Source of the DNA: Chloroflexota bacterium
GTDB lineage: Bacteria; Chloroflexota; Limnocylindria; Limnocylindrales; CSP1-4
Direction of reading: 5' to 3'
Assembly (NCBI GenBank): GCA_004298915.1
Contig: SCTE01000331.1
Location: 1-6,010, forward strand
DNA: 6,010 nt
Shown here piece by piece: positions 1-5,213 of this stretch (positions are counted from its first letter, which is position 1; each line of letters begins with the position of its first letter). A program made the position numbers and the translations under genes. The notes beneath the pieces were generated by a model. It had not been told where the DNA came from. It ran no database searches and was given only the letters and a program-made list of their open reading frames with translations.

Positions 1-1588
1 GGATCGGGAAGTCGTCATCGAGGCGGTCCACCGGGGGATCGTGATCGACGGGCACGAACGGCGCGCGGCTCCCGGGGACGGGATCCTCCCAGAGCCGCGA
101 ATGCAGGAACTGCTCGCCCGGGTGCGACTCGTCCCAGCATGGCCACATGATCCCGCCGAGTTCCTCGAGCCGGGCGTAGGTCATGCCCCGATGCACCGGC
201 GACAGCGCGCGGACCTCGTCCCAGACCCGCTCCGCCGATGCCTCGCCCCAGTCGTGGCCCATCCGGCGCGCGAGCTCGAAGATGATCCACAGGTCGTCAC
301 GGGCATCGCCCGGCGGGTTGAGTGCCTTTCGCACGCGCTGCACCCGGCGTTCGGAGTTGGTGACCGTCCCCTCGGATTCGGCCCACGCCGCGGCTGCCGG
401 CAGCACGACATCGGCCATCTCCGCCGTCGCCGTCAGGAACAGGTCCTGGACGACCATGAACTCGAGGCCGCCGACGAGCTCCTTCGTCCGCTTCTGGTCC
501 GCCTCCGACTGGACCGGGTTCTCGCCGATCACGTACGCGGCCTTGAGCTCGCCGCGCTCCATGGCGTCGAACATCTGCGACAGGTGCCAGCCGCGCTTCG
601 GCGGGACGGGCACGCCCCAGGCGGCGTCGAACTTGCTCCGAAGCTCGTCCTTCTCGATGAACTGGAAGCCGGGCAGCCGATCCGGCAGGGCGCCCATGTC
701 GCCACCGCCCTGGACGTTGTTCTGGCCACGGAGCGGGCTCAGGCCGCTGCCGTAGCGGCCGACGTGGCCGGTCAGCAGCGACAGCGAGATCAGGGCGAGG
801 ACGTTGTCGACCGCGTTGTGGTGCTCGGTGATCCCGAGGGTCCAGCACAGCATCGCTCGCGGCGCCTTCGCGTAGGCGTGGGCGAGTTCCCGGATGGCCG
901 GGGCCGGGACGCCGGTCTCGCGCTCTGCGTACTCGAGCGTGTACGACTCGACCTTGTCGCGATAGGCGTCGAAATCGAAGGTCGCGCGTTCGATGAACTC
1001 GGTGTTGGCGAGGCCGGCGTGGATGATCTCGCGTCCGATGGCGTTGGCGAGGGCGATATCGCTGCCGACGTCGAGGCCGAGCCACGTGTCGGACCACTCG
1101 GCCGAACTGGTTCGCCGCGGATCCACGGTGAAGAGACGGGCGCCGTTGCGGACCCCGCGAAGCAGGTGATGGAAGAAGATCGGATGCGTCTCCCGGGCAT
1201 TGCTGCCCCAGAGGATGATCAGATCGGTTTCCTCGACCTCACGATATGAGCTGGTTCCACCACCAGCGCCGAAGACGGTCGCCAGACCGGCGACAGACGG
1301 GGCGTGTCAGGTGCGGTTGCAGCTGTCGATGTTGTTGCTGCCCAGGACGGCCCGGGAGAACTTCTGCGCCGCGAAGTTGACCTCGTTGGTCGCCTTGCTG
1401 CAGCTGAAGACTCCGATCGGCGCCGAACCGTTCGAGGCCCGCTGGGCCGCGATGATCCGGAACGCCGCGGCGGTCCGATCGAGCGCCTCATCCCATGTCG
1501 CGGGACGGAGCTCGGCGCCCTTCGTCTCGCGGACGAGGGGCTGGGTCAGGCGAACATACGACTTCGGCAAGGGGTTCGATGCCTCCAT
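1..1588 (-). CDS. fdhF: Selenocysteine-containing formate dehydrogenase catalytic (alpha) subunit, C-terminus beyond the window
   Basis: Catalytic subunit of the molybdopterin oxidoreductase family that oxidises formate to CO2 (or the reverse) at a Mo/W bis-MGD centre. From ATG at 1588-1586 there are 529 codons to the left edge, open except for one UGA at 1309-1307 (residue 94), read as selenocysteine. The flanking residues, SCNRT-U-HAPSVAGL, match the FdhH active site (E. coli CARV-U-HGPSVAGL), so Sec94 is the Mo ligand and His95 the neighbouring catalytic histidine. Further family motifs are RPATWDEAL (about 28-36), LIILWGSNARETHP (about 122-135), and LRGQNNVQGGGDMG, whose Arg287 corresponds to E. 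coli Arg333; VIGENPVQSEAD and MADVVLPAAAAWAESEGTVTN follow. The C-terminal MGD-binding domain is only just entered at the window edge. The N-terminal Fe4S4 cysteine domain is absent. No strong Shine-Dalgarno site precedes 1588, and an in-frame stop at 1627-1625 limits extension. Family assignment is secure; physiological direction, metal and partners are not visible. Confidence 0.93.
1278..1294 (-). promoter_or_regulatory. Bacterial SECIS element (selenocysteine insertion hairpin), core stem-loop
   Basis: Reading the mRNA, 12 nt after the UGA comes a perfect 6-bp stem, GUCGCC / GGCGAC, closing a 5-nt loop GGUCU. The GGU starts 18 nt after the UGA, the same spacing and the same GGUCU bases as in the E. 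coli fdhF SECIS (recalled sequence). An outer 4-bp helix, CGCC (1304-1301) with GGCG (1270-1267), could extend the element across an internal loop. The bulged U in the upper stem of the E. coli element is not obvious here. The hairpin lies inside the coding sequence, as is normal for bacteria, and should be bound by SelB (not in this window). Confidence 0.85.
1307..1309 (-). other. In-frame UGA read as selenocysteine (Sec94 of formate dehydrogenase)
   Basis: On the minus strand the codon is TGA. The frame upstream (NNIDSCNRT) and downstream (HAPSVAGLATVFGAGGGTSS) both belong to the same formate dehydrogenase domain with no gap or frame change. The alignment places UGA at the residue that is Sec140 in E. 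coli FdhF and Cys in selenium-independent homologues. A SECIS-like hairpin follows at the expected distance, and selD lies 3.9 kb away. An ordinary nonsense mutation is unlikely because the roughly 435 codons downstream remain open and conserved. Confidence 0.93.
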
Positions 1589-1647
1589 GCTCTGGATCGC
1601 CGGGGACGGCGATCCGGTTCGTCGTCAGCCGCACGGCCGACCCCGCG

Positions 1648-1674
1648 AGTGTAGCGCCGGTTGGCGCCGCTCAA
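1648..1674 (-). promoter_or_regulatory. Candidate promoter for the formate dehydrogenase gene, with a palindrome in the spacer
   Basis: On the minus strand TTGAGC (1674-1669) is followed after 15 nt by TACACT (1653-1648), resembling -35 and -10 boxes; the spacer is a little short. The transcript would have a leader of roughly 50 nt before ATG at 1588. The spacer holds an inverted repeat, GCGCC (1654-1658), GGTT, GGCGC (1663-1667), which could be a regulator site. This is motif matching only. Confidence 0.35.
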
Positions 1675-1770
1675 CGTGCAACGGCGGGCCTGGATCACCT
1701 CCGGGTCACCGTCCTCGCCGCGAGATGCTCGACGCTCGGGTGCGGTCGAGTGAGGTCGCCTTACACGCCC

Positions 1771-1776
1771 TTGACA
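1771..1776 (+). promoter_or_regulatory. Candidate -35 box (TTGACA) for the lipoprotein operon
   Basis: A perfect TTGACA in GC-rich sequence lies about 95 nt before the lipoprotein start. No good -10 hexamer follows at 16-18 nt; the best is CGTTGT at 1794-1799. The call therefore rests on one box and its position in a divergent intergenic region. GACAA (1773-1777) and TTGTC (1796-1800) also form a weak inverted repeat around the putative spacer. Confidence 0.25.
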
Positions 1777-1851
1777 AAAGCCTGTCTCGGCAGCGTTGTC
1801 CCGACTCTTCTGGTCGGCCACTCTCGATCGACGACGCCGGCCATCGGTATC

Positions 1852-1860
1852 GGAAAGGGA
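1852..1860 (+). promoter_or_regulatory. Ribosome binding site of the lipoprotein gene
   Basis: The purine run GGAAAGGGA lies 11 nt before ATG at 1872. It supports this start over the upstream in-frame extension, which would lack a signal peptide at its N-terminus. Confidence 0.6.
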
Positions 1861-1871
1861 CCAGATCGACC

Positions 1872-2219
1872 ATGCGCACCACGACACGCCATCGAATCCT
1901 GATCGTGATCAGTGCCGCGCTCGTCGTGGTCGTGCTTGCCGGATGTGGCCGGCGGGTTGACTTCGCCGGGCCCGACGGACCGAGCCCGTCGTCCGTGACC
2001 GTCGGCGCGACCAGCTTGCCGGGCCAGGCCAGCCAGCCTGCACCTGCGTCCCCGGACCCCACCTCCAGCCCCGGTGCGGAAGCCAGCCCGTCGACCGCGC
2101 CGACGGACACACCGATCCCGAGCCCGGACCTCGCCTCGATCGAGGCATTGCTCTCCGGGATCGACACCGACCTCGGCGATGACGCCGCGTCTGCAGCCAA
2201 TGAAGGGAATCCGCAATGA
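1872..2219 (+). CDS. Small Pro/Ser-rich lipoprotein of unknown function
   Basis: A 115-residue protein whose family I do not recognise. It starts MRTTTRHR, a positively charged n-region, followed by a hydrophobic segment (about 9-22) and a lipobox LAGC with Cys25 as the predicted lipidated residue, so it should be anchored on the outer face of a membrane. Residues about 35-88 are a low-complexity Pro/Ser/Thr/Ala linker, probably a disordered stalk. The C-terminal 30 residues (PDLASIEALLSGIDTDLGDD and onward) look like one amphipathic acidic helix. ATG at 1872 is chosen because it places the signal peptide at the N-terminus and has a Shine-Dalgarno site; the frame is open further upstream without signal-peptide character. 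Its stop overlaps the next start (ATGA), implying translational coupling and a joint role with the secreted protein. It could be an adaptor for the downstream sensor kinase, but nothing in the sequence shows this. Confidence 0.82.
   Translation: MRTTTRHRILIVISAALVVVVLAGCGRRVDFAGPDGPSPSSVTVGATSLPGQASQPAPASPDPTSSPGAEASPSTAPTDTPIPSPDLASIEALLSGIDTDLGDDAASAANEGNPQ
2202..2208 (+). promoter_or_regulatory. Internal ribosome binding site for the secreted-protein gene
   Basis: GAAGGGA, within the last codons of the lipoprotein gene, lies 7 nt before ATG at 2216. Together with the ATGA overlap it supports this start and coupled translation. Confidence 0.5.
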
Positions 2220-3007
2220 ACAGGTACGTCACACGCCTCGCCGGTCCACTCGCGGGCCTCGCCCTGGCCATCTCCGTTGCGATGCCGGCGCTTGCCGCTC
2301 CGTCGTCGAACGCCCGCGTCACCGATCGCCCCGTCGCTCCGCAGAGCGCCGAGACCGGTGCCGCTCGCTGCGCCTCTGCATGGCGGGCCGTGCGGACGGA
2401 TCGCAGTCTCGCCAACGTGCAGGCGGCCGGCTTCTGCGAGATCGACCGGCGCCTCGTGACGATCGATCGACTCCGGGGTCTGGTACGCGATGCCGAAGTC
2501 CTGACCGACGCCCACGCAACCGCGCTGACCCGGATCCTCGACGGCACCGAATCGGGCCTCATGTCGCTTCGTCGCGAGATCGCGGCCGACACGTCGGTCG
2601 CCTCGGCGAGCGAAGACGTCCGCCGGATCTTCACCGAATTCCGGGTCTACGTCCTCGTGACACGCCAGGTCGTGCTCGTCCGGGCCGACGATCGGGTCGA
2701 AGCTGCCGCGCTCCGGCTGACCCACGCCGCGGATCAGCTGGCGGCCGCCATCGAGCGCGCCGCCGGGAACGGCAAGGACGTGACCGAGGCGCAGGGTCAC
2801 CTCGACGCCATGAAGGCAGCGACCGGAGCGGCCCAGGCCGACGTGGCCGGCGATGCCGATGCCATCCTGGCCCAGACGCCGGCGAGCTGGAACGCAGGAA
2901 CGGCCGAGCCAATCCTCGATGCGGCCAGGGCCTCGATCTCCGCGGCGCACGCCGCCCTTCGGACGGCGCTGACCGAGGCGCGAGCGGTCACGGCGGCTCT
3001 TCGCTGA
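2216..3007 (+). CDS. Secreted alpha-helical protein of unknown function
   Basis: A 263-residue protein whose family I do not recognise. An N-terminal signal peptide is clear: MNRYVTR, a hydrophobic core LAGLALAISVAM, and a likely signal peptidase I site after ALA (residue 27). The mature part has no further membrane segment and is rich in Ala, Arg, Asp and Glu with long heptad-like stretches, suggesting a helical bundle or coiled coil (about 75-130 and 140-263). It has only two cysteines, Cys52 and Cys74, which could form a disulfide after export. There is no catalytic motif. The start overlaps the lipoprotein stop by four bases, so the two are probably co-translated, and the lipoprotein could tether or receive this protein at the cell surface. 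A strong hairpin follows the stop. Both a stress-sensing role with the downstream two-component system and an unrelated envelope role remain open. Confidence 0.82.
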   Translation: MNRYVTRLAGPLAGLALAISVAMPALAAPSSNARVTDRPVAPQSAETGAARCASAWRAVRTDRSLANVQAAGFCEIDRRLVTIDRLRGLVRDAEVLTDAHATALTRILDGTESGLMSLRREIAADTSVASASEDVRRIFTEFRVYVLVTRQVVLVRADDRVEAAALRLTHAADQLAAAIERAAGNGKDVTEAQGHLDAMKAATGAAQADVAGDADAILAQTPASWNAGTAEPILDAARASISAAHAALRTALTEARAVTAALR

Positions 3008-3038
3008 CCGGCACGAGCACGGAACCAGGTCCGCCCTT

Positions 3039-3067
3039 GAGCCCGTCGACCACCCGTCGGCGGGCTC
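3039..3067 (+). terminator. Strong intergenic hairpin, probable terminator or attenuator
   Basis: Positions 3039-3050 (GAGCCCGTCGAC) pair with 3056-3067 (GTCGGCGGGCTC) as a 12-bp stem with a single G-U wobble (3046/3060), closing a 5-nt loop CACCC. It sits 31 nt after the stop of the secreted-protein gene, where a terminator would be. No U-tract follows, so intrinsic termination is uncertain. It also lies just upstream of the response-regulator start and, as DNA, could be an operator. Confidence 0.6.
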
Positions 3068-3078
3068 GTCGTGGCGCG

Positions 3079-3084
3079 TAGACT
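3079..3084 (+). promoter_or_regulatory. Candidate -10 box for leaderless transcription of the response regulator
   Basis: TAGACT fits the TANNNT pattern and ends 8 nt before ATG at 3093, the usual geometry for a leaderless transcript starting at or near the A of ATG. No Shine-Dalgarno site is visible before this ATG, which agrees. No good -35 is present at 17 nt; TTGAGC at 3037-3042 is too far away and lies inside the hairpin. Confidence 0.35.
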
Positions 3085-3092
3085 CGCGTTCG

Positions 3093-3767
3093 ATGAAGAC
3101 GATCCTCGTGGTCGACGACGCGCCCAACATCGTCGAGCTGGTCCGGCTGTACCTCGAGGGCGCTGGCTACGCCACGGTCGTGGCAACCGACGGACCGACC
3201 GCGGTCGACCTCCACCGACGACTCCGTCCGGACCTCGTGATCCTGGACGTGATGCTCCCCGGGATGGACGGATTCGAGGTGTGTCGAGCGATCCGTCGCG
3301 AGACGGATACGCCGGTGATCATGCTCACGGCGAGAACCGATGACGTCGATGCGATCGTCGGCCTCGAGCTCGGCGCCGATGACTACGTCACCAAGCCGTT
3401 CAACCCACGAGCGCTCGTCGCCCGGGTGAAGGCGATCCTGCGGCGGACCGACGGCACGGTCCGCCTCGGCCGACCCATCGAGGTCGGCTCGCTGCGGATC
3501 GATCCGCGGCGTCGCGAGGTCGTCCTCGGCGACGTCATCGTGGAGCTTCGCGGCCGTGAATTCGATCTCCTGGCCGCGTTGGCGCGGGATCCCGGCGTGG
3601 TGATGAGCCGCGACGCGCTCCTCGAGGATGTCTGGGGAACGGACTTCCCGGGCGAAACCCGGACCGTCGATGTCCATGTCTCCGAAATCCGGAAGAAGCT
3701 CGGGCCCGACGGACCGGTGATCGAATCCGTCCGCGGCATCGGCTATCGGCTGGTGCCCGGTGCCTGA
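3093..3767 (+). CDS. OmpR/PhoB-family response regulator (receiver plus winged-helix DNA-binding domain)
   Basis: A 224-residue transcription factor of a two-component system, acting in the cytoplasm. The receiver domain (1-118) carries the acidic pair Asp8/Asp9, the phosphoacceptor Asp52 (VILDVMLPGMDG), the switch residue Thr79 (MLTAR) and Lys101 (TKPF). The C-terminal winged helix (about 130-222) shows LRGREFDLLAAL, VMSRDALLEDVWG, TVDVHVSEIRKKLG and the closing IESVRGIGYRLV typical of the Trans_reg_C family. Length is normal and all key residues are present, so it should be active. ATG at 3093 gives the canonical MKTILVVDD start; no Shine-Dalgarno site precedes it. The last 8 bases overlap the histidine kinase gene, its evident partner. 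Target genes cannot be read from the sequence; the promoters at 1648-1800 and its own are candidates. Confidence 0.96.
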   Translation: MKTILVVDDAPNIVELVRLYLEGAGYATVVATDGPTAVDLHRRLRPDLVILDVMLPGMDGFEVCRAIRRETDTPVIMLTARTDDVDAIVGLELGADDYVTKPFNPRALVARVKAILRRTDGTVRLGRPIEVGSLRIDPRRREVVLGDVIVELRGREFDLLAALARDPGVVMSRDALLEDVWGTDFPGETRTVDVHVSEIRKKLGPDGPVIESVRGIGYRLVPGA

Positions 3768-5175
3768 TCGAGTCCCGGCCCGGATTGCCGCGGCGTTCGT
3801 CGCGGTCGGCCTGGTGGCCGTCCTCGCGGTCGGAGCCGGGCTCTTCGTCAGCCTGCGGTCGCTCCACCAGGACGCGACCATCGCCAGCCTCGGGGACATC
3901 GCCCAGCCGATCGTCACGCGGACGCGGGCCCTCGGTGCAGCCGATCTTCGGGCCGCGATCACCAACCTGCGGGCCGACCTTCGTCCCGAGCTCGGCCTCT
4001 ATGCGGTCGTCGGCGAACGCGTCATCCCGGCCGATGGATCCGCGCCGATCCTGGCGGCGGCATCGGTCTCGGTTCCGTCGGACCTCGCCGCCGGTGCGTC
4101 GGCCGGAGGCACGCTGAGCGCGACTGACGGTCAGCGGCTCGTCTACTCGGCGACGGTCCTTCGGCGTGAGGGCGCGGTGGTCGGGAGGATCCTCCTCGTC
4201 CTCACCGCGCCCGACAACGCCGGCGCCCTCGCGCTGCGGGATCTCCTGCGGGTGCTCCCGGCCGTCTCCACCGTGGTTGCCGTCATGGTCGCGCCGATCG
4301 CGTGGTTCCTGTCCCGTTCGATCACCCGTCCGCTTCGTCGGCTGGCGCATGCCACGTCGGCCGTCCCCGCGGCCGGCCCGACCGGCGAGCCGATCGCGCC
4401 CGAGGGTCCGCTCGAGGTCCGCGACCTGACCGAGCGGTTCAACGAGATGACGGCCGCCCTCGATGCGGTTCGTCGTGAGGAGCGGGAGCTGCTCGCCAAC
4501 ATCCGGCACGATCTCAAGACGCCGCTGACCGTCGTCGCCGGATTTGCCGAGGCACTCCGCGATGGGACCGCGAGTGGATCCGGGGTTCCACGGGCGGCCG
4601 CGGCGATTGCCCAGGAGGCCTCCCGGATGGAGCGCCTCATCGAGGACCTGCGATCGGTCGATGATGCGGGCACCGCCGGTTTGGCACTACGACCCGAGGC
4701 GGTCGACCCGGCCTCCCTCGTCGCCGATGCGGTCGCGCGGTTCGGGCCACGCGCCGCCAGTGCGCGGATCGACCTGCGCGCCGATGCCGAGCCCGGCCTG
4801 TCGCTGGCCGCAGATCGCGCCGCGGTCGAACGGATCCTCGGCAACCTCATCGACAATGCGCTGTCGATCGGGGCGCCGGGCGTGCATGTCCTCGTCGAGG
4901 CGCGCGCTCTCGGGGCGGGCGCGGTTGCCTTCCGTGTCAGCGACGACGGTCCGGGCTTTCCGCCGGGCTCGCTCGAGCGCGTGTTCGACCGGTTCTTCCG
5001 GGCGGATCCCGCTCGGACGGGTCCCGGCACGGGCCTCGGCCTGTCCATCGTCCGGGCGCTCGCCCGCGCCCATGGCGGCGAGGCGGTGGCCGAGAACCTT
5101 GCCCCGACGGGCGCCCGGGTCACCGTGACGCTGCCCGGCGTGCCGGTGCCGGACGGCGCCAGCGCGGTCGAGTAG
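3760..5175 (+). CDS. Membrane sensor histidine kinase (HAMP, HisKA, HATPase)
   Basis: A 471-residue kinase starting at GTG 3760, inside the response-regulator gene, which implies coupled translation. Order of parts: transmembrane helix 1 (about 8-31); an extracytoplasmic sensor region of about 130 residues (32-164) with no cysteines and no motif I recognise; transmembrane helix 2 (about 165-184); a HAMP linker beginning SRSITRPLRRLA (185-235); the HisKA H-box LLANIRHDLKTPLT with phosphoacceptor His250; the N-box LGNLIDNAL (360-368, Asn362 and Asn366); the G1 box DDGPGF (395-400); the F-box RFFRAD (411-416); and the G2 box GTGLGLSI (423-430). All catalytic motifs are intact. It should autophosphorylate at His250 and pass phosphate to Asp52 of the neighbouring regulator. 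The ligand is unknown; with two exported proteins encoded just upstream, an envelope signal is a reasonable guess. Confidence 0.95.
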   Translation: MPDRVPARIAAAFVAVGLVAVLAVGAGLFVSLRSLHQDATIASLGDIAQPIVTRTRALGAADLRAAITNLRADLRPELGLYAVVGERVIPADGSAPILAAASVSVPSDLAAGASAGGTLSATDGQRLVYSATVLRREGAVVGRILLVLTAPDNAGALALRDLLRVLPAVSTVVAVMVAPIAWFLSRSITRPLRRLAHATSAVPAAGPTGEPIAPEGPLEVRDLTERFNEMTAALDAVRREERELLANIRHDLKTPLTVVAGFAEALRDGTASGSGVPRAAAAIAQEASRMERLIEDLRSVDDAGTAGLALRPEAVDPASLVADAVARFGPRAASARIDLRADAEPGLSLAADRAAVERILGNLIDNALSIGAPGVHVLVEARALGAGAVAFRVSDDGPGFPPGSLERVFDRFFRADPARTGPGTGLGLSIVRALARAHGGEAVAENLAPTGARVTVTLPGVPVPDGASAVE

Positions 5176-5180
5176 GGCGA

Positions 5181-5205
5181 CGGGGACCGTCGGGCCACGG
5201 CCCCG
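5181..5205. terminator. Shared hairpin between convergent kinase and selD genes, probable bidirectional terminator
   Basis: CGGGG (5181-5185) pairs with CCCCG (5201-5205), and CCGT (5187-5190) with ACGG (5197-5200), giving 9 bp with one bulged A (5186) and a 6-nt loop. It begins 6 nt after the kinase stop and ends 9 nt before the selD stop on the other strand, inside a 38-nt gap. There is no U-tract on either side, as is common in very GC-rich genomes, so function as a terminator is inferred from position. Confidence 0.55.
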
Positions 5206-5213
5206 ATGGCCGG

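Larger units (their letters stand above)
1589..1871. other. Divergent intergenic region between formate dehydrogenase and lipoprotein genes
   Basis: This 283-base stretch separates two genes pointing outward. None of its minus-strand frames shows a CxxCxxxC iron-sulfur motif that could be the missing formate dehydrogenase N-terminus, and no frame gives a recognisable protein. It holds the candidate leftward promoter (1648-1674), a rightward TTGACA box (1771-1776), and a short inverted repeat CCGAC (1801-1805) / GTCGG (1813-1817). Confidence 0.7.

Noticed and set aside
297..1097. 266-codon minus-strand ORF rich in Arg and Pro
   Set aside because: It is out of frame with the real formate dehydrogenase reading and has low-complexity shadow composition.
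41..1249. 402-codon plus-strand ORF
   Set aside because: It is antisense to the formate dehydrogenase frame; the minus-strand translation shows family motifs throughout, while this frame has none. Long open antisense frames are expected at this G+C.
1307..1309. Formate dehydrogenase as a pseudogene with a nonsense mutation
   Set aside because: The UGA sits exactly at the Sec position, a SECIS hairpin follows, the rest of the frame is intact and conserved, and selD is nearby.
1625..1627. A second in-frame UGA upstream of the formate dehydrogenase start, as a possible further Sec codon
   Set aside because: The translation upstream of it has no family similarity or iron-sulfur motif, so it is simply the stop bounding the open frame.
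1200..1871. N-terminal extension of the lipoprotein frame back to 1200
   Set aside because: It would overlap the formate dehydrogenase gene in antisense and bury the signal peptide and lipobox inside the protein; ATG at 1872 with its ribosome site is better.
1706..3130. 474-codon minus-strand ORF
   Set aside because: It lies antisense to both exported-protein genes, which have signal peptides and ribosome sites; the frame has no recognisable domain.
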